64,000 bases of DNA from Haloterrigena salifodinae (GCF_003977755.1 NZ_RQWN01000005.1:1-64000); one strand, 5' to 3'; shown: positions 34,820 through 45,033, numbered from the stretch's first letter. The notes: a model not told the origin generated them from the letters alone. Program-made: numbers and translations.

Positions 34820-36277
34820 TCAGTCGTTCGAGGACTCGGCCGACACGCCCGAACCCGAGTCGCCGTCCGACGAACTCGAGCTGGTCTCCGACGAGTCGAA
34901 ATCGACGACCGAGCGCGCCGAATCCCGGTCGCTTTCGAGCGCGTTCCGGATCGCCTCGAGGACCGTCTCCGGGGTCGCCATGACCCCTCGCTCCCGTTCC
35001 GGAGACGCGATCGGTCCCTCTCGAGACGTGTCGTCTTCCGCCCGCGTCGCGATGACGACCGCGTCGGCCATCGTCTCGAGCGACTCGAGGAGCCGCCGCG
35101 TCCCCGTGCCATCGGAGTCGACCACGCTCTCGGTCACGACCGTCGCGTCGGCGTTCCGAACGCGGTCCTCGAACGCCGTCAGGTCGGCCGGCGAGAGCGA
35201 CTCGAACGGCGCCACCTCGAGCCGGTCGATCTCGAGCGAGCGAGCGGTTTCGGCCGCCGTATCGCCGCTCGTGACGGGCCCGACGGAAACGTCGATCCAC
35301 TCTCCCGCCGTCACGAGTCGAGCGACGACGCCCGCGGCGGTCCGTCCGGTTCCGAGGACGTGGACGGAAACGCGACGGTCGCTTTCGTCCTCACTGTGAT
35401 TCCCGATTCCGGCGTCGTTCGGGAACGCCGTCACCGTCTCCGTCCCCGTGATCGGATTCCGCGTAACCGTCGCGGTCGCGTCGAAGACGTCCGAAAGCGA
35501 CTCTCCGGTCAGGACGTCCGCCGGCCGCCCGTTCCGGTAGACTTCGCCGTCGGCGAGCATCACCAGCCGGTCGCAGTAGCGCGCGGCCAGCTCGAGGTCG
35601 TGGATCGCCGCGCAGACGGTCCGGCCCTCCGCGACCAGCTCGCGGACCAACTCGAGGGTCTCGAGCTGGTGGTTGACGTCGAGGCTCGCCGTCGGTTCGT
35701 CGAGCAGCATGACGGGGGTCGCCTGCGCGATCGCCCGCGCGAGGACGACGCGCTGGCGCTGGCCGCCGCTGACCTCGTCGATCGGCCGGTCCGCCAACTC
35801 GGCGGTGCGGGTACGCTCGAGGGCCCGTTCGACTACCGCGCGGTCCTCCGGCCTCGGTCCCGAGAACCGCGAGCGGTGGGGGTGGCGCCCCATCTCGACG
35901 ACGTCGCGAACGGGGAAGGAAAACGACAGCGTCGTGTCCTGCGGAACGACCGAGACCAACTGGCTCGAGCGCTTCGAGGGGACATCGTGGACGTCGATGC
36001 CGTCGACGGTGACTGTTCCCGAATCGGGCTCGAGCGCGCCGCTGATCAGCCGCAGGAGGGTCGTCTTCCCGGCGCCGTTGGGGCCGACGAAGCCGACGAA
36101 CTCGCCGGGGTCGACGGTCAGCGAGACGTTCTCGAGTACCGGGAGGTCGCCGAAGGAACGCGAGATGCCGTCGACGGCGATCGACGCCGGTTCGACGGAC
36201 GATTCGGGTTCGGGATCGACGGGTGGGTCCCGGTTGGTGCCATCGTCGCCGCGTTCGTCGTTTTCGAAGCTCCTCAC
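34820..36277 (-). CDS. btuD: Cobalamin-type ABC transporter ATPase with C-terminal extra domain
   Basis: A 485-residue protein. Residues about 30-280 are an ABC ATPase of the BtuD/FecE/HmuV class: GPNGAGKTT at 65-73, [14 protein letters not shown] signature near 165 and the Walker [14 protein letters not shown]. From about residue 300 a non-ABC domain begins ([40 protein letters not shown]), reminiscent of the haloarchaeal BtuD family and possibly a regulatory or Rossmann-like fold. The tail is acidic Ser-rich. It overlaps the permease gene by four bases. The substrate could be B12 or an iron complex. Confidence 0.9.
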   Translation of the reverse strand: MRSFENDERGDDGTNRDPPVDPEPESSVEPASIAVDGISRSFGDLPVLENVSLTVDPGEFVGFVGPNGAGKTTLLRLISGALEPDSGTVTVDGIDVHDVPSKRSSQLVSVVPQDTTLSFSFPVRDVVEMGRHPHRSRFSGPRPEDRAVVERALERTRTAELADRPIDEVSGGQRQRVVLARAIAQATPVMLLDEPTASLDVNHQLETLELVRELVAEGRTVCAAIHDLELAARYCDRLVMLADGEVYRNGRPADVLTGESLSDVFDATATVTRNPITGTETVTAFPNDAGIGNHSEDESDRRVSVHVLGTGRTAAGVVARLVTAGEWIDVSVGPVTSGDTAAETARSLEIDRLEVAPFESLSPADLTAFEDRVRNADATVVTESVVDSDGTGTRRLLESLETMADAVVIATRAEDDTSREGPIASPERERGVMATPETVLEAIRNALESDRDSARSVVDFDSSETSSSSSDGDSGSGVSAESSND

Positions 36278-37404
36278 ACCGAATGCACCTCCCGGCGGGT
36301 CAGCAGGAACAGGAAGAACGGCGCGCCGAGCGCGGCCGTGATGATGCCCACGGGAACGATCGGGGTGTCGATCGCGGGGCCGAAGGGCAGCGGAAGCCTC
36401 CCGAGTCGCGCGATCGTGTCGGTCGCGACCAGAAACGACGCGCCGGCGAGGGCGCTAGTGGGCAACAGAATCCGGTGGTCGGGACCGACGAGCAGCCGCA
36501 TGATGTGTGGGACGACGAGGCCGACGAAGCCGATGACGCCGGCGACGGCGACGCCGGCCGCCGTGACGAGACTCGCGAGCGCGAGCAGGAGGAGTTTGGT
36601 CCGCTCGACGTCGACCCCGAGGTGGTGGGCGTCCTCCTCGCCGAGCAGGAGGACGTTCAAGTCCCGGGCGTAGGCTAACAGGATCGTCACGCCGACGACC
36701 GTCACCGGGAGCGCGAACTTCACGTCGCCCCACGTGCTGTTGCTGAGGTGGCCCATCATCCAGACGACGGCCTGTCGGAGGTCGTCGCCGCTCTGGACGA
36801 GCATGTACGAGATCATCGCGCCGAGAAACGCCTGGACGGCGACGCCGGCCAACAGGAGCGTCGCGACCGGCGTCCGTCCGCCCTCGGTCGCGATCGCGTA
36901 GACGAGAAACGCCGTTCCCAGCGCGCCGACGAACGCCGAGAAGTGGAGGCTTCCGAACGGGACCAGCGCCGGGAACGCGATCGCCGCGACCGCGCCCGCT
37001 GCGGCCCCCGACGAGACGCCGATGATCGACGGATCGGCTAGCGGATTTCTGAAAAAGCCCTGCATCACCGTTCCCGCGGCCGCCAGGGAAAACCCGACCG
37101 TCGCTGCGAGGGCGATTCGGGGCAGTCGAATATCCTCGACGATGATCTGGTGGGTCGACTTGACCTCGAACGAGAAGATCGGCGTATACTCGAGGCCGGG
37201 GGCCGGCAGTCCGATTCCGATACCCGGAACGATCACCTCTCTAACCACTACGCCCGAAGGAACGACGACGGCGTTCAGTATCGCTGCCGCGACCGTTACC
37301 GGATCGATACTGACCGCGCCGAGAGCGGCGCTCCCGACGACGACAGCGGCGAGCAGCGCCACGAGGCCCCCCGACCACGCGACGGTCCGGATCGGGCGCG
37401 TCAT
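36274..37404 (-). CDS. btuC: FecCD-type permease, cobalamin/iron-complex ABC transporter
   Basis: A 376-residue integral membrane permease with about ten helices (FecCD family). The ATPase-contact loop is around the [20 protein letters not shown] region, and [20 protein letters not shown] near the C-terminus is typical. It shares a four-base overlap with the ATPase gene downstream. Start is taken at ATG 37404 ([13 protein letters not shown]) rather than a TTG three codons earlier, because the ATG lies exactly opposite btuF about a palindrome. It works with btuF and btuD to import a corrinoid or iron chelate. Confidence 0.92.
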   Translation of the reverse strand: MTRPIRTVAWSGGLVALLAAVVVGSAALGAVSIDPVTVAAAILNAVVVPSGVVVREVIVPGIGIGLPAPGLEYTPIFSFEVKSTHQIIVEDIRLPRIALAATVGFSLAAAGTVMQGFFRNPLADPSIIGVSSGAAAGAVAAIAFPALVPFGSLHFSAFVGALGTAFLVYAIATEGGRTPVATLLLAGVAVQAFLGAMISYMLVQSGDDLRQAVVWMMGHLSNSTWGDVKFALPVTVVGVTILLAYARDLNVLLLGEEDAHHLGVDVERTKLLLLALASLVTAAGVAVAGVIGFVGLVVPHIMRLLVGPDHRILLPTSALAGASFLVATDTIARLGRLPLPFGPAIDTPIVPVGIITAALGAPFFLFLLTRREVHSV

Positions 37405-37428
37405 ACATCGCAACCTCGGTTGGGTTAG

Positions 37429-37440
37429 ACAAATATTTGT
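37429..37440. promoter_or_regulatory. Symmetric palindrome between btuC and btuF
   Basis: ACAAATATTTGT is a perfect 12-bp palindrome (extended to TT..ACAAATATTTGT..AA, 20 bp). Its centre at 37434.5 is 30.5 bases from the first base of each start codon (37404 and 37465). It contains an AT-rich core that could serve as TATA box in both directions and as operator for a repressor. Confidence 0.6.
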
Positions 37441-37464
37441 TGAAGAGCCGCTATTTATCAGCTA

Positions 37465-38562
37465 ATGCGACAAAAAATCGCCGTTCTCGCTGCAGCCGTC
37501 CTCGTTCTCTCTCTGCTCGCTCCCGCCGCGGCTGGGAGCAGTGGAAGTGGAACCGCAACAACGACCGCCGCGGAGGCGACCCAGGCGGAGTGCGAGTACC
37601 CGCTCGAAGTAACTGACGCGACGGGCGAAACGATCACGCTCGAGGAACCGCCCGAATCCGTCGTCGCGTTACAGCCGAGCGACGCGCGGACCGTCTTCGA
37701 GATCGGCGCCGAGGATCGCCTCGTCGGCGTTCCGGACAACCCGGGGGTCTCTGACCTCGAGACGGACGGCATCGAGTCGGTCACCGACGGGTACGAAATC
37801 CAACACGAGACGGTGATCGATCTCGATCCGGACATCGTTCTGGCCGCGAACACCACGTTCGATTCGGATATCCAGACGCTCCGCGACGCGGGCCTCACCG
37901 TCTATCAGTTCGACGAGGCCCGGTCGATCGACGACGTCCGCGAAAATACGAACCGGACCGGCGCACTCACCGGTGAGTGCGCCGGCGCCGCGGAGTCCGT
38001 CCAGTGGATGGACGACCGCCTCGAGATCGTTACCGAGACGCTCGAGGGGACGGACCGGCCGCTCGCATACTACCCGATGGGAGCCGACGGGACGACGCCC
38101 GGAACCGACTCCTTCATTCACGACGTGCTGACGACGGCCGGCGTCGAGGACCTCTCCGAGGAAGCCTCGGGAACGTTCTACCCGAAACTCAGCGAGGAGA
38201 CGATCGTCGAGGAGGATCCGGAGTGGATCATCTACCCCGACGACTCGGACGAACCGCGGATGCCCGACGTCGCCGAGGCGACGACCGCGTATCAGTCCGG
38301 CAACCTCGTCGCCGTCGACGCGAATCAGATCAGCCAACCTACGCCGCAGGTGATCTATCCCCTCCTCGAGATCGTGGGCGAAGTTCACCCGGAGGCGTAC
38401 GCGGAGGCGAGTGCTGATATGGACGGCGCGAACGAAACCGACGCCGAGAACGAGACGAACGACGGCGAGAGCGAAAACGAGGACACGATCCCCGGCTTTG
38501 GGGCCCCTGTCGCGGTCGCCGCAGCGCTCGCCGCCGTCGGCATCCTCGCGCGCCGTCGGTAA
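37465..38562 (+). CDS. btuF: PGF-CTERM-anchored cobalamin/iron-complex binding protein
   Basis: A 365-residue periplasmic-binding-protein type lipoprotein substitute. A Sec signal ([17 protein letters not shown]) is followed by a Thr/Ala-rich linker, the two-lobe TroA-like domain ([58 protein letters not shown]), then an acidic Asn/Glu spacer and a PGF-CTERM sequence (PGF at 343-345, helix, RRR end) recognised by archaeosortase. Without an N-terminal lipid Cys it is anchored by that C-terminal route. It is divergent from btuCD. Confidence 0.93.
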   Translation: MRQKIAVLAAAVLVLSLLAPAAAGSSGSGTATTTAAEATQAECEYPLEVTDATGETITLEEPPESVVALQPSDARTVFEIGAEDRLVGVPDNPGVSDLETDGIESVTDGYEIQHETVIDLDPDIVLAANTTFDSDIQTLRDAGLTVYQFDEARSIDDVRENTNRTGALTGECAGAAESVQWMDDRLEIVTETLEGTDRPLAYYPMGADGTTPGTDSFIHDVLTTAGVEDLSEEASGTFYPKLSEETIVEEDPEWIIYPDDSDEPRMPDVAEATTAYQSGNLVAVDANQISQPTPQVIYPLLEIVGEVHPEAYAEASADMDGANETDAENETNDGESENEDTIPGFGAPVAVAAALAAVGILARRR

Positions 38563-38624
38563 GCGTCGTCTCACCCCGCCCCGTTTTGAAAAGCATTTAC
38601 CCGTCGGACTGTCGAGATGAGTGT

Positions 38625-38906
38625 ATGGTCGAAAACGTCATCTGGCCCGCCTATCTCGACGCGAACCGCACCCGCTCGGAGGGGCGGCGCGTCTCGCAGG
38701 ATCTCGCGGTCGAAGAGCCGACGGTCGACGAAATCGCGAAAGCCGTCCAGCAGATCGGCTACGACGCCACGATCGAGCGGGACAAGGCCTACTCTCGGGA
38801 GCACTGGGCCGATCGCGGTCGCGTCGTCGTCCGCGGCGCCGACGACTCGACGAAAAACGACCTCGTTCAGGCCGTCGCGGCGTACGTCGTCGCGATGCGG
38901 GACTGA
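38625..38906 (+). CDS. srp19: Signal recognition particle protein SRP19
   Basis: A 93-residue SRP19, which binds the 7S RNA and lets SRP54 join it for protein targeting. The sequence [20 protein letters not shown], then [20 protein letters not shown], with RNA-binding Arg and Lys residues, matches archaeal SRP19. A GTG start four bases upstream is possible; ATG 38625 gives the family-typical MVENVIWP beginning. It is immediately followed by gar1 with no gap, a conserved archaeal gene pair. Confidence 0.95.
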   Translation: MVENVIWPAYLDANRTRSEGRRVSQDLAVEEPTVDEIAKAVQQIGYDATIERDKAYSREHWADRGRVVVRGADDSTKNDLVQAVAAYVVAMRD

Positions 38907-38907
38907 C

Positions 38908-39168
38908 GTGCGTCGGATCGGCTCCGTCGTCCGCACCGCGCAGGGACTGGCCGTCCTGCGGGCGGAGGACACCGACGACGGATCGAACGACGACTCCGGC
39001 GACCGGTTCCGCGACGAGATCGGGACGTCCGTTCTCGACGACTCCCTCGAGTCGGTCGGTCGAATCGTCGACGTCTTCGGCCCGGTCGACCGCCCGTATC
39101 TCGCGGTGACGCCGGACGACGACGTCCACCTGCCATCGCTGGTCGGATCGACGCTGTACGCGCGGTAA
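38908..39168 (+). CDS. gar1: H/ACA ribonucleoprotein subunit Gar1
   Basis: An 86-residue Gar1-like core domain (RRIGSVVRTAQGLAVLRAED, then VLDDSLESVGRIVDVFGPVD, PYLAVTPDDDVHLPSLVGST). It works with Cbf5, Nop10 and L7Ae in guide-directed pseudouridylation. The start is a GTG at 38908, one base after the srp19 stop, so translation is coupled; no ATG fits. Between 958 and 1005 of the local frame the acidic loop DDGSNDDSGDRFRD is a typical haloarchaeal insertion. Confidence 0.88.
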   Translation: MRRIGSVVRTAQGLAVLRAEDTDDGSNDDSGDRFRDEIGTSVLDDSLESVGRIVDVFGPVDRPYLAVTPDDDVHLPSLVGSTLYAR

Positions 39169-39262
39169 CGCTACCGCCGTCTCGGCCCCGAGTGGGCGAT
39201 TCTTCGAGCCGCCTCGAGGGGAGAGGAAAACACCCATACGAGGCGGGTGCGAACCGCGGGCT

Positions 39263-40330
39263 ATGAACGATCGGACGCGAGTCCTTCTCGCCGTCGGATT
39301 CACGGTCGCGCTCTTTCTGAGCGTCCAACTCGGCGCGCTGGCGCTGGTCGAACCCTTCTACGAGGGCGGCCACCAGTCCGTCGAGAACCCCGACGATCCG
39401 ACCAACAGTCTCGTCTACTTCGGTATCATTCTCGTCGCGACCGCGCTCATGCTCGTCACCATCAAGTACGACGTCGAGTGGCTCATCAAGGCCATGATCA
39501 TCGGCGTCAGCGTGATGATCTCGTGGTACGTCTTCGACGAACTCATCCCGTCCGTGGTCACGGTGAGCTCGGTCAACGTCGCCGCTGCGGCCGCCGCCGT
39601 AGCCGTCGGTGGCGCCCTCCTGCTGTATCCCGAGTGGTACGTCATCGACCTCACTGGCGTCGTGATGGGTGCTGGCGCGGCCGCCCTGTTCGGCATCAGC
39701 TTCGGGCTCCTCCCCGCGCTGCTGTTGCTGACCGTCCTCGCGGTCTACGACGCGATCAGTGTCTACGGCACCGAGCACATGCTTGAGCTCGCCGAGGGCG
39801 TGATGGCGCTCAAGATTCCCGTCGTCCTCGTCGTCCCGACGACGCTCTCCTTTTCCTACCTCGACCCCGAAAGCACCGAGGGCGTCGTCGACGGCCACGA
39901 AGCGGCCGACGCCGAGAGCGTCGACGACTCGAGTCCGAACGCAGCCTCGAGCACCAACGGCGGGCCGCGTCCCGACGACGCGCCGACGGCGGGCGAGACC
40001 GACGCCGACCCGGCGGCCGACGGGGACGACGCCCTCGAGCGCGACGCCCTCTTCATCGGGCTCGGCGACGCCGTCATTCCGACGGTCCTCGTCGCGAGCG
40101 CGGCGTACTTCCTCGAGGTCGGGATGATCGACGTCCCCGTGATCACGTTGAACGTCCCGGCGCTAGGCGCGCTGCTCGGAACGATCGCCGGCCTGCTCGT
40201 GCTCATGTACATGGTCCTCAAGGGTCGACCCCACGCGGGACTGCCGCTGCTCAATGGCGGTGCGATCGCCGGCTACCTCGTCGGCGCGCTCGCGAGCGGG
40301 CTCTCGCTGGCGACGGCGCTCGGCCTCTGA
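39263..40330 (+). CDS. Presenilin-like intramembrane aspartyl protease
   Basis: A 355-residue A22-family protease of the archaeal presenilin/SPP homologue type (PSH). It has nine or so helices with the paired catalytic aspartates: Asp163 in VLAVYDAISVYGTEHM (the YD motif) and Asp269 in FIGLGDAVIPTVLV (the GxGD motif). A hydrophilic Ser/Asp/Glu loop (about 205-260) lies between, as in presenilin. Such proteases cut substrates inside the membrane. It is separated by 95 bp from gar1 and could be cotranscribed; its substrates are unknown. Confidence 0.92.
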   Translation: MNDRTRVLLAVGFTVALFLSVQLGALALVEPFYEGGHQSVENPDDPTNSLVYFGIILVATALMLVTIKYDVEWLIKAMIIGVSVMISWYVFDELIPSVVTVSSVNVAAAAAAVAVGGALLLYPEWYVIDLTGVVMGAGAAALFGISFGLLPALLLLTVLAVYDAISVYGTEHMLELAEGVMALKIPVVLVVPTTLSFSYLDPESTEGVVDGHEAADAESVDDSSPNAASSTNGGPRPDDAPTAGETDADPAADGDDALERDALFIGLGDAVIPTVLVASAAYFLEVGMIDVPVITLNVPALGALLGTIAGLLVLMYMVLKGRPHAGLPLLNGGAIAGYLVGALASGLSLATALGL

Positions 40331-40434
40331 TCGCGGCTGGCGACCGCTCCGGCCTCGAGAATGCTAGTCTGCGGGAAAACGAATCGCGCTGAATTACACC
40401 GGCTCGGACCGAGTACGATCGGGGCCCGCTCGAG

Positions 40435-41130
40435 TTACTCGTCGCCGTTCTTGAGTTCGACATCCACGTCGTCGCCGTGCTGGATCCCGGCGGTCATGGT
40501 ATCGGCGCGGTCCTGCTCGGACTCCATCGGAACGTTCTCGTCGTCGGGATAGACGGCGACGACGACGAGGTGGTCGCCGCCGTCTTCGGCCCGGGCGACG
40601 TCGACGTAGACGTCGACTTCGGTTTCACCCTGCAGCGTCGCCGATCCCTCCCACGTGTCGAACCGCACCGCCGCGTTGAGTCCGTCGATCTCGTCTTTGG
40701 TGATGGCCCGGCCGCCGATGTTATCGCCGACCTCGAGGCCCTCGTACTGTCCCTGCAGGTATTCGACGAGTTCGGCCTTGGACATCTCCCCGACAGGGTT
40801 GAACTCCTCGCCGGCGACGGAGACCTGCGGCGTCGAGACGAGCGCGAAGACGCCCGCTTCCTGCTCGGAGCCGAGGCCCGGCAGTTCGATCATCCGCGTG
40901 TAGTCGGTGAGGTAGTTCGTGACTTCGACCGACTCGCCGGCGAACTCCCGCTCTTCGACGAGCTCTTCGGTTCCCTGGTACTCGTAGCCGGCCTCCCCGG
41001 CCGCGTCCTCGCTGACGCGGATCGGCGACGCCTCGAACGTCGTGGCGTCGTCGATGAGATCGCTGAGACAGCCCGCCGATGCGCCGACGGCACCGGCTGC
41101 AGCCGCGGCAACGAAACGTCGTCGATTCAT
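40435..41130 (-). CDS. Haloarchaeal lipoprotein, DUF6517-like
   Basis: A 231-residue secreted protein. The N-terminus MNRRRFVAAAAAGAVGASAG then Cys is a Tat signal with lipobox, so it is folded before export and lipid anchored. The mature chain is acidic and beta-rich, with VTNYLTDYTRMIELPGLGSE, PVGEMSKAELVEYLQGQYEG and DHLVVVAVYPDDENVPM. It resembles a haloarchaeal DUF family of unknown role. It is alone on the minus strand, between the protease and cysS. Confidence 0.75.
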   Translation of the reverse strand: MNRRRFVAAAAAGAVGASAGCLSDLIDDATTFEASPIRVSEDAAGEAGYEYQGTEELVEEREFAGESVEVTNYLTDYTRMIELPGLGSEQEAGVFALVSTPQVSVAGEEFNPVGEMSKAELVEYLQGQYEGLEVGDNIGGRAITKDEIDGLNAAVRFDTWEGSATLQGETEVDVYVDVARAEDGGDHLVVVAVYPDDENVPMESEQDRADTMTAGIQHGDDVDVELKNGDE

Positions 41131-41245
41131 ACTATTCTGGTCGACCGTATTCTGCAGTATAAATTTCGTGGTCTTCGTCACGTCGTGGAACGGAGAGACG
41201 GACGCCGGCGTCGGAATCGACGGTTCGCGGACCGTCGGCCGACCG

Positions 41246-42742
41246 CTACTCGCCGGAGGGCAGCCGATAGGTCGCGCCGTCGTCGGTGTCCTGGACCTCG
41301 ATCCCCAGCGCCTGCAGTTCGTCGCGCAGGTCGTCGGCGCGCTCGTAGTTGCCCGCCTCGCGTTCGCGCTCGCGGACCTCAAGGACGAGGTCGACGACGT
41401 CGCCCGCGAGGTCGGCCGTCCCGGTCGTCTCGCCGGCGAAGGAGAGCCCGAGCACGTCGCCGAGTTCCTCGAGGGCCTCGACGGCCTCGCGGAGACCACG
41501 GTAGTCGTACTCCGCGCGGTCCTCGAGGTGAGCGTTGATCGCCGTCGCGACCGACAACAGCGCGGACTGGGCCTCGCGCGTGTTGAAGTCGTCGTTCATC
41601 GCCGCGACGAACGACTCCCGGGTGGTCTCGATCTCCTCGCGGAACGACGCGTCCTCGACTTTCGTCCGCGCGTCGGGGGAGTCGACCGCCTCGACAGCGG
41701 CCTCGTAGGCGCGCTCGAGGCGATCCCATCGTTCTTCGGCCTCGGCGATCGTCTCGTCGGAGTAGAGCTGTTTGCTGTTGTACGACCCCGCGGTCAGGAA
41801 CGTCCGCAGGACGTTCGCTCCCCACTGGTCGACCGCGTCGTCGACGGTCACGAAGTTGCCCATACTCGAGGACATCTTCTCGTCGTCCATCTGGAACAGT
41901 TCGCAGTGGAGCCAGTAGTTCGCGAACGCCTGGCCCGTGGCGGCCTCGGACTGGGCGACCTCGTTCTCGTGGTGGGGGAAGACGAGGTCCCGTCCCCCGA
42001 TGTGGATGTCCAGCGTCTCGTCTAGGTGGGTCATGCTCATCGCCGAGCACTCGATGTGCCAGCCGGGCCGGCCCTCGCCCCACGGCGATTCCCACGTCTG
42101 GGACGTCTCGCAGGCCTCCTCGGCCGGCGCCGCGCCCTCGTGGCGGTGTTCCTCGATCGCGCTCTCGTCGACGGCGCCGGCCTTCCAGAGCGCGAAGTCC
42201 GCGGGGTGGCGCTTTTCCGAGCGCTCGTCCGGATCGCCCTGAGACTCGATCTCGTCGAGTTCCTGGTTCGAGAGCTTGCCGTACTCCTCGAAGCTCGTCA
42301 CGTCGAAGTAGACCGAGCCGTTGGACTCGTAGGCGTAGCCCTCTTCGACCAAGGTCTCGACGAGGTCGATGATCTCGGGGACGTGCTCGGAGACGCGGGG
42401 GTAGACCTCGGCCCGAAGGAGGTTCAGCGAGCGCATGTCCGCGAGGGTGCGTTCGATGTAGGTCTCGGCGACGTCGAGTTCGTCCTCGCCCAGGTCGTCC
42501 TCGCCGACGCGGGCGACGATCTTCTCGTTGATGTCGGTGAAGTTCTCGACGTGACGCACGTCGTAGCCTATGTACTCGAGCCAGCGGTGCATGACGTCGA
42601 CGTGGACCCACGACCGCGCGTGGCCCAGGTGGGGCGGGTCGGAGACCGTCAGGCCACAGTAGTACAGCAGGACACTCTCGGGATCCCGTGGCTCGAACGG
42701 CTCCTTCTCGCCCGTCAACGTGTTCGTCACGTGCAGGGTCAT
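41246..42742 (-). CDS. cysS: Cysteinyl-tRNA synthetase
   Basis: A 498-residue class I aminoacyl-tRNA synthetase charging tRNA(Cys). The HIGH motif is HLGH at 38-41, the zinc-binding Cys29 sits in [16 protein letters not shown], and the KMSKS-equivalent loop is [17 protein letters not shown]. Other zinc ligands are seen in the HIECSAMSM and [10 protein letters not shown] stretch. The C-terminal helical tRNA-binding part is intact and acidic. Start at 42742 ([17 protein letters not shown]) is the family start; a longer upstream in-frame extension is not coding-like. This organism therefore charges Cys directly. Confidence 0.97.
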   Translation of the reverse strand: MTLHVTNTLTGEKEPFEPRDPESVLLYYCGLTVSDPPHLGHARSWVHVDVMHRWLEYIGYDVRHVENFTDINEKIVARVGEDDLGEDELDVAETYIERTLADMRSLNLLRAEVYPRVSEHVPEIIDLVETLVEEGYAYESNGSVYFDVTSFEEYGKLSNQELDEIESQGDPDERSEKRHPADFALWKAGAVDESAIEEHRHEGAAPAEEACETSQTWESPWGEGRPGWHIECSAMSMTHLDETLDIHIGGRDLVFPHHENEVAQSEAATGQAFANYWLHCELFQMDDEKMSSSMGNFVTVDDAVDQWGANVLRTFLTAGSYNSKQLYSDETIAEAEERWDRLERAYEAAVEAVDSPDARTKVEDASFREEIETTRESFVAAMNDDFNTREAQSALLSVATAINAHLEDRAEYDYRGLREAVEALEELGDVLGLSFAGETTGTADLAGDVVDLVLEVREREREAGNYERADDLRDELQALGIEVQDTDDGATYRLPSGE

Positions 42743-42844
42743 TAGCGATACTTCCCGTGGATGGTAGTTAAAGCGTTTGACCTCCTTCGCGAGCGTGACG
42801 GCCGAAACGCCGGGATGCACGCGACATCCATCGCGGCGGCGAGC

Positions 42845-43876
42845 TTAGTTCCGATCGGCGAGGAACGCCGCGGCCCGCTGCTCCCCCAGCGCCATCAGTT
42901 CCTCGAGGAAATCGGGATCACGGTCGAGTTTGGTCGCGTGGTGATACCCCGTGAGTTCGATTCGATGGGTCGTCGTCACCGTGTAGTCGGGATGGTCGAA
43001 GTGGCCCGCCTCGATCCACTCGTTGATCCGTTCGATGAACCGAAGCTCCTGATTCAGCGAGATGTTCCCGCCGAGTTCGTTGCGCCGGTCGGCGATCTCC
43101 GCAAGCGTCGTCGGCGTCTCCGACCGTCGCTGGGGGTTGATCTGAACGACCCAGAGTTCGTCGGGCGTCCGCTCGCCGGGGACCGACATCAGGTCGTGCA
43201 CCGGCGGATTCTGCGAGAAGAGGCCGTCCCAGTAGCGCTGCCCGTCGATTTCGACGGCTTCGAACAACGTCGGCAGCGCCGCGGAGGCGAGCACCGCGTC
43301 CTCGGTGACGTCCTCGGCGGTGAACGTCTCGAAGTCGCCCCGCTCGAGGTTGACGGCGCCGACGACCAGTTCCGGTCGCTCGGCGCCGCCGAGTTCGGGA
43401 ATCGCGTCGAAGTCGATGTATCGCTCGAGGATCTCGGCCAGTCGCCGCTGTGCCGCGTCGTCGTAGGGGACGCAGTACGGACTCACGCTCGGCAGCCCGA
43501 CGCCCATACTGTCGAGACGGGTATAGGTCCGGACCCAATCGTTGAGGAGTCGATCGAACGCGTCGGTCGCCGCGAGATCGCTCCAGATTCCGTCGAGGAT
43601 CTCGACCGCCGTCGACGGGCCGCCGGTGAGCAGTCCGTACCAGACGCCCAGCGCATTGACGGCGCCGCCGGAGGTGCCGCTGATGCCGACCAGTTCGAAC
43701 CGTTCCTCGTCCGCTGTCCAGTTCGCGAGGAGTTCGCGGAGCACGCCCGCCGCGAATGCAGTGTGGCTCCCACCGCCCTGACAGGCGATCGCGATTTGTC
43801 GCGGCCCGTTCGAGTCAGCCATCGTCGATTCGGGCGTCGCGTCCGACTGACTCGCATCGCCGTTTCCGTCGCTCAT
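42845..43876 (-). CDS. Patatin-like phospholipase
   Basis: A 343-residue alpha/beta serine lipid hydrolase. The oxyanion-hole motif is CQGGGSHTAFAAGVLREL, the nucleophile elbow is GISGTSGGAVNALG (Ser in GTSGG), and the catalytic Asp lies in YWDGLFSQNPPVHDL. The N-terminus of about 25 residues is polar and Ser-rich without a signal peptide, so it probably acts in the cytoplasm or at the inner membrane face on acyl esters. It stands in its own transcript, with a 100-bp gap to cysS. Specific lipid substrate unknown. Confidence 0.92.
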   Translation of the reverse strand: MSDGNGDASQSDATPESTMADSNGPRQIAIACQGGGSHTAFAAGVLRELLANWTADEERFELVGISGTSGGAVNALGVWYGLLTGGPSTAVEILDGIWSDLAATDAFDRLLNDWVRTYTRLDSMGVGLPSVSPYCVPYDDAAQRRLAEILERYIDFDAIPELGGAERPELVVGAVNLERGDFETFTAEDVTEDAVLASAALPTLFEAVEIDGQRYWDGLFSQNPPVHDLMSVPGERTPDELWVVQINPQRRSETPTTLAEIADRRNELGGNISLNQELRFIERINEWIEAGHFDHPDYTVTTTHRIELTGYHHATKLDRDPDFLEELMALGEQRAAAFLADRN

Positions 43877-44055
43877 CCGCCATCACGCCCGCTCGGTCGT
43901 CGAGTGAGGGCCCCCATATCGCCGTTTCGCTCGGCCCGTCGACCCAGTGATCGGATCAGTACTCGGTTCGTGCGCGTCGCCGTGGTTCGAGAAGTCATCC
44001 GACAACCACGATAGCCAACGGCCACCTGTAAATATATTAACGGTAACGCGAGCGG

Positions 44056-44550
44056 CTATTCGGTCGGCACGGCTGCGAGCGCGTCCTCGACGGCCCGTAA
44101 CGCGTTCGCACCCGCCAGCCGATCGACGACGACCAGCAGCGACCCCTCGCCGACGCCGGCCGCGATCGGTGTGATCTCCTCGAGTGACAACCGCCGGAGG
44201 ACTGCGGCGAGCGCAGACGCGTCGACGGCCCCGGCCGCGACGATCGCCGTGTGGTCGCCGTCGCCGCCGTCGGGAGCGAAGGCCGCTTCGCCGACGGTGA
44301 GCAGCGCCTCCGCGTCGCCGTCGACAGACCCGATTCCGCTTTCCATGCGCACGCGAACGTCGCGCGAGTCCGTTTCGTAGGCCGACAACTCCTCGGCGTA
44401 GCGGCGCAGTGCCGTCGCGATCGCGTCGGTCTCGCCGTCCACCTCGAGGAACCGGGCGGCGGCGGTGTAGTTGACGATTCCCGCGCGCAGTGCCGTCACG
44501 AGAAACGGATGCTCCTCGGCCGTGCGCCGGGTCTCGGCGGCCAGTGACAT
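44056..44550 (-). CDS. Haloarchaeal protein of unknown function
   Basis: A 164-residue protein starting MSLAAETRRTAEEHPFLVTA. The sequence RAGIVNYTAAARFLEVDGET suggests an N-terminal helical domain, and the later part (DHTAIVAAGAVDASALAAVL, ITPIAAGVGEGSLLVVVDRL) shows strand-helix alternation like an ACT-type ligand fold. No catalytic site is obvious. An alternative start at 44559 adds three residues. A regulatory role would fit such a fold, but this is inference. It is divergent from the BolA-like gene at 44683. Confidence 0.6.
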   Translation of the reverse strand: MSLAAETRRTAEEHPFLVTALRAGIVNYTAAARFLEVDGETDAIATALRRYAEELSAYETDSRDVRVRMESGIGSVDGDAEALLTVGEAAFAPDGGDGDHTAIVAAGAVDASALAAVLRRLSLEEITPIAAGVGEGSLLVVVDRLAGANALRAVEDALAAVPTE

Positions 44551-44682
44551 ACCGCCCATCGGGGCGGCCGACACCATAAATACGACGCCGCTCGCCGATC
44601 GCGGGTCGGTCGATCGTCGGCTCCCTCGCTCGGACGCACCGGGACCGCCGTGTTTTTGCCTCGAGCGCCCGTCGTTTCGACT

Positions 44683-44937
44683 ATGCAACTGGCAGACGTC
44701 GAGGAACTCATCGAATCGAACCTCGAGGACGCGACGGCGACGGTCACGCACGCGCGAGACGAACACGACGACGATCACCTCGCGGCGACGGTCGTTTCGC
44801 CCGCGTTCGAGGGCCAGCCGCTGGTCCAGCAACACCAGCAGGTCTACGACGCCCTCGACGACCACATGACGACCGACATCCACGCCCTCGAGCTGTCGAC
44901 CTACACGCCCGAGGAATACGAGGAGTACGAGGGCTAA
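44683..44937 (+). CDS. BolA-family protein
   Basis: An 84-residue BolA-like protein. The VEELIESNLEDATATVTHAR stretch, the core HLAATVVSPAFEGQPLVQQH (the F-x-G-x-x-L-V-x-x-H-x-x-V family signature) and the helix YDALDDHMTTDIHALELSTY match the class I domain. BolA proteins partner monothiol glutaredoxins in iron sensing and Fe-S delivery in bacteria and eukaryotes; the archaeal role is less clear. It is separated by 96 bp from the PH-domain cassette downstream. Confidence 0.88.
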   Translation: MQLADVEELIESNLEDATATVTHARDEHDDDHLAATVVSPAFEGQPLVQQHQQVYDALDDHMTTDIHALELSTYTPEEYEEYEG

Positions 44938-45033
44938 CCGACGGATGATCATGGCTGGCGCTCCCCCGACCGTCGGCCGCGCCGTCGAACCGCCGAACCC
45001 CAGTTTTATCCGCCGTTCCTGAAAGGTACGCGT

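Noticed and set aside
41031-41245. Gene in the cysS to lipoprotein gap
   Set aside because: Only mirror frames of the two flanking genes enter this gap.
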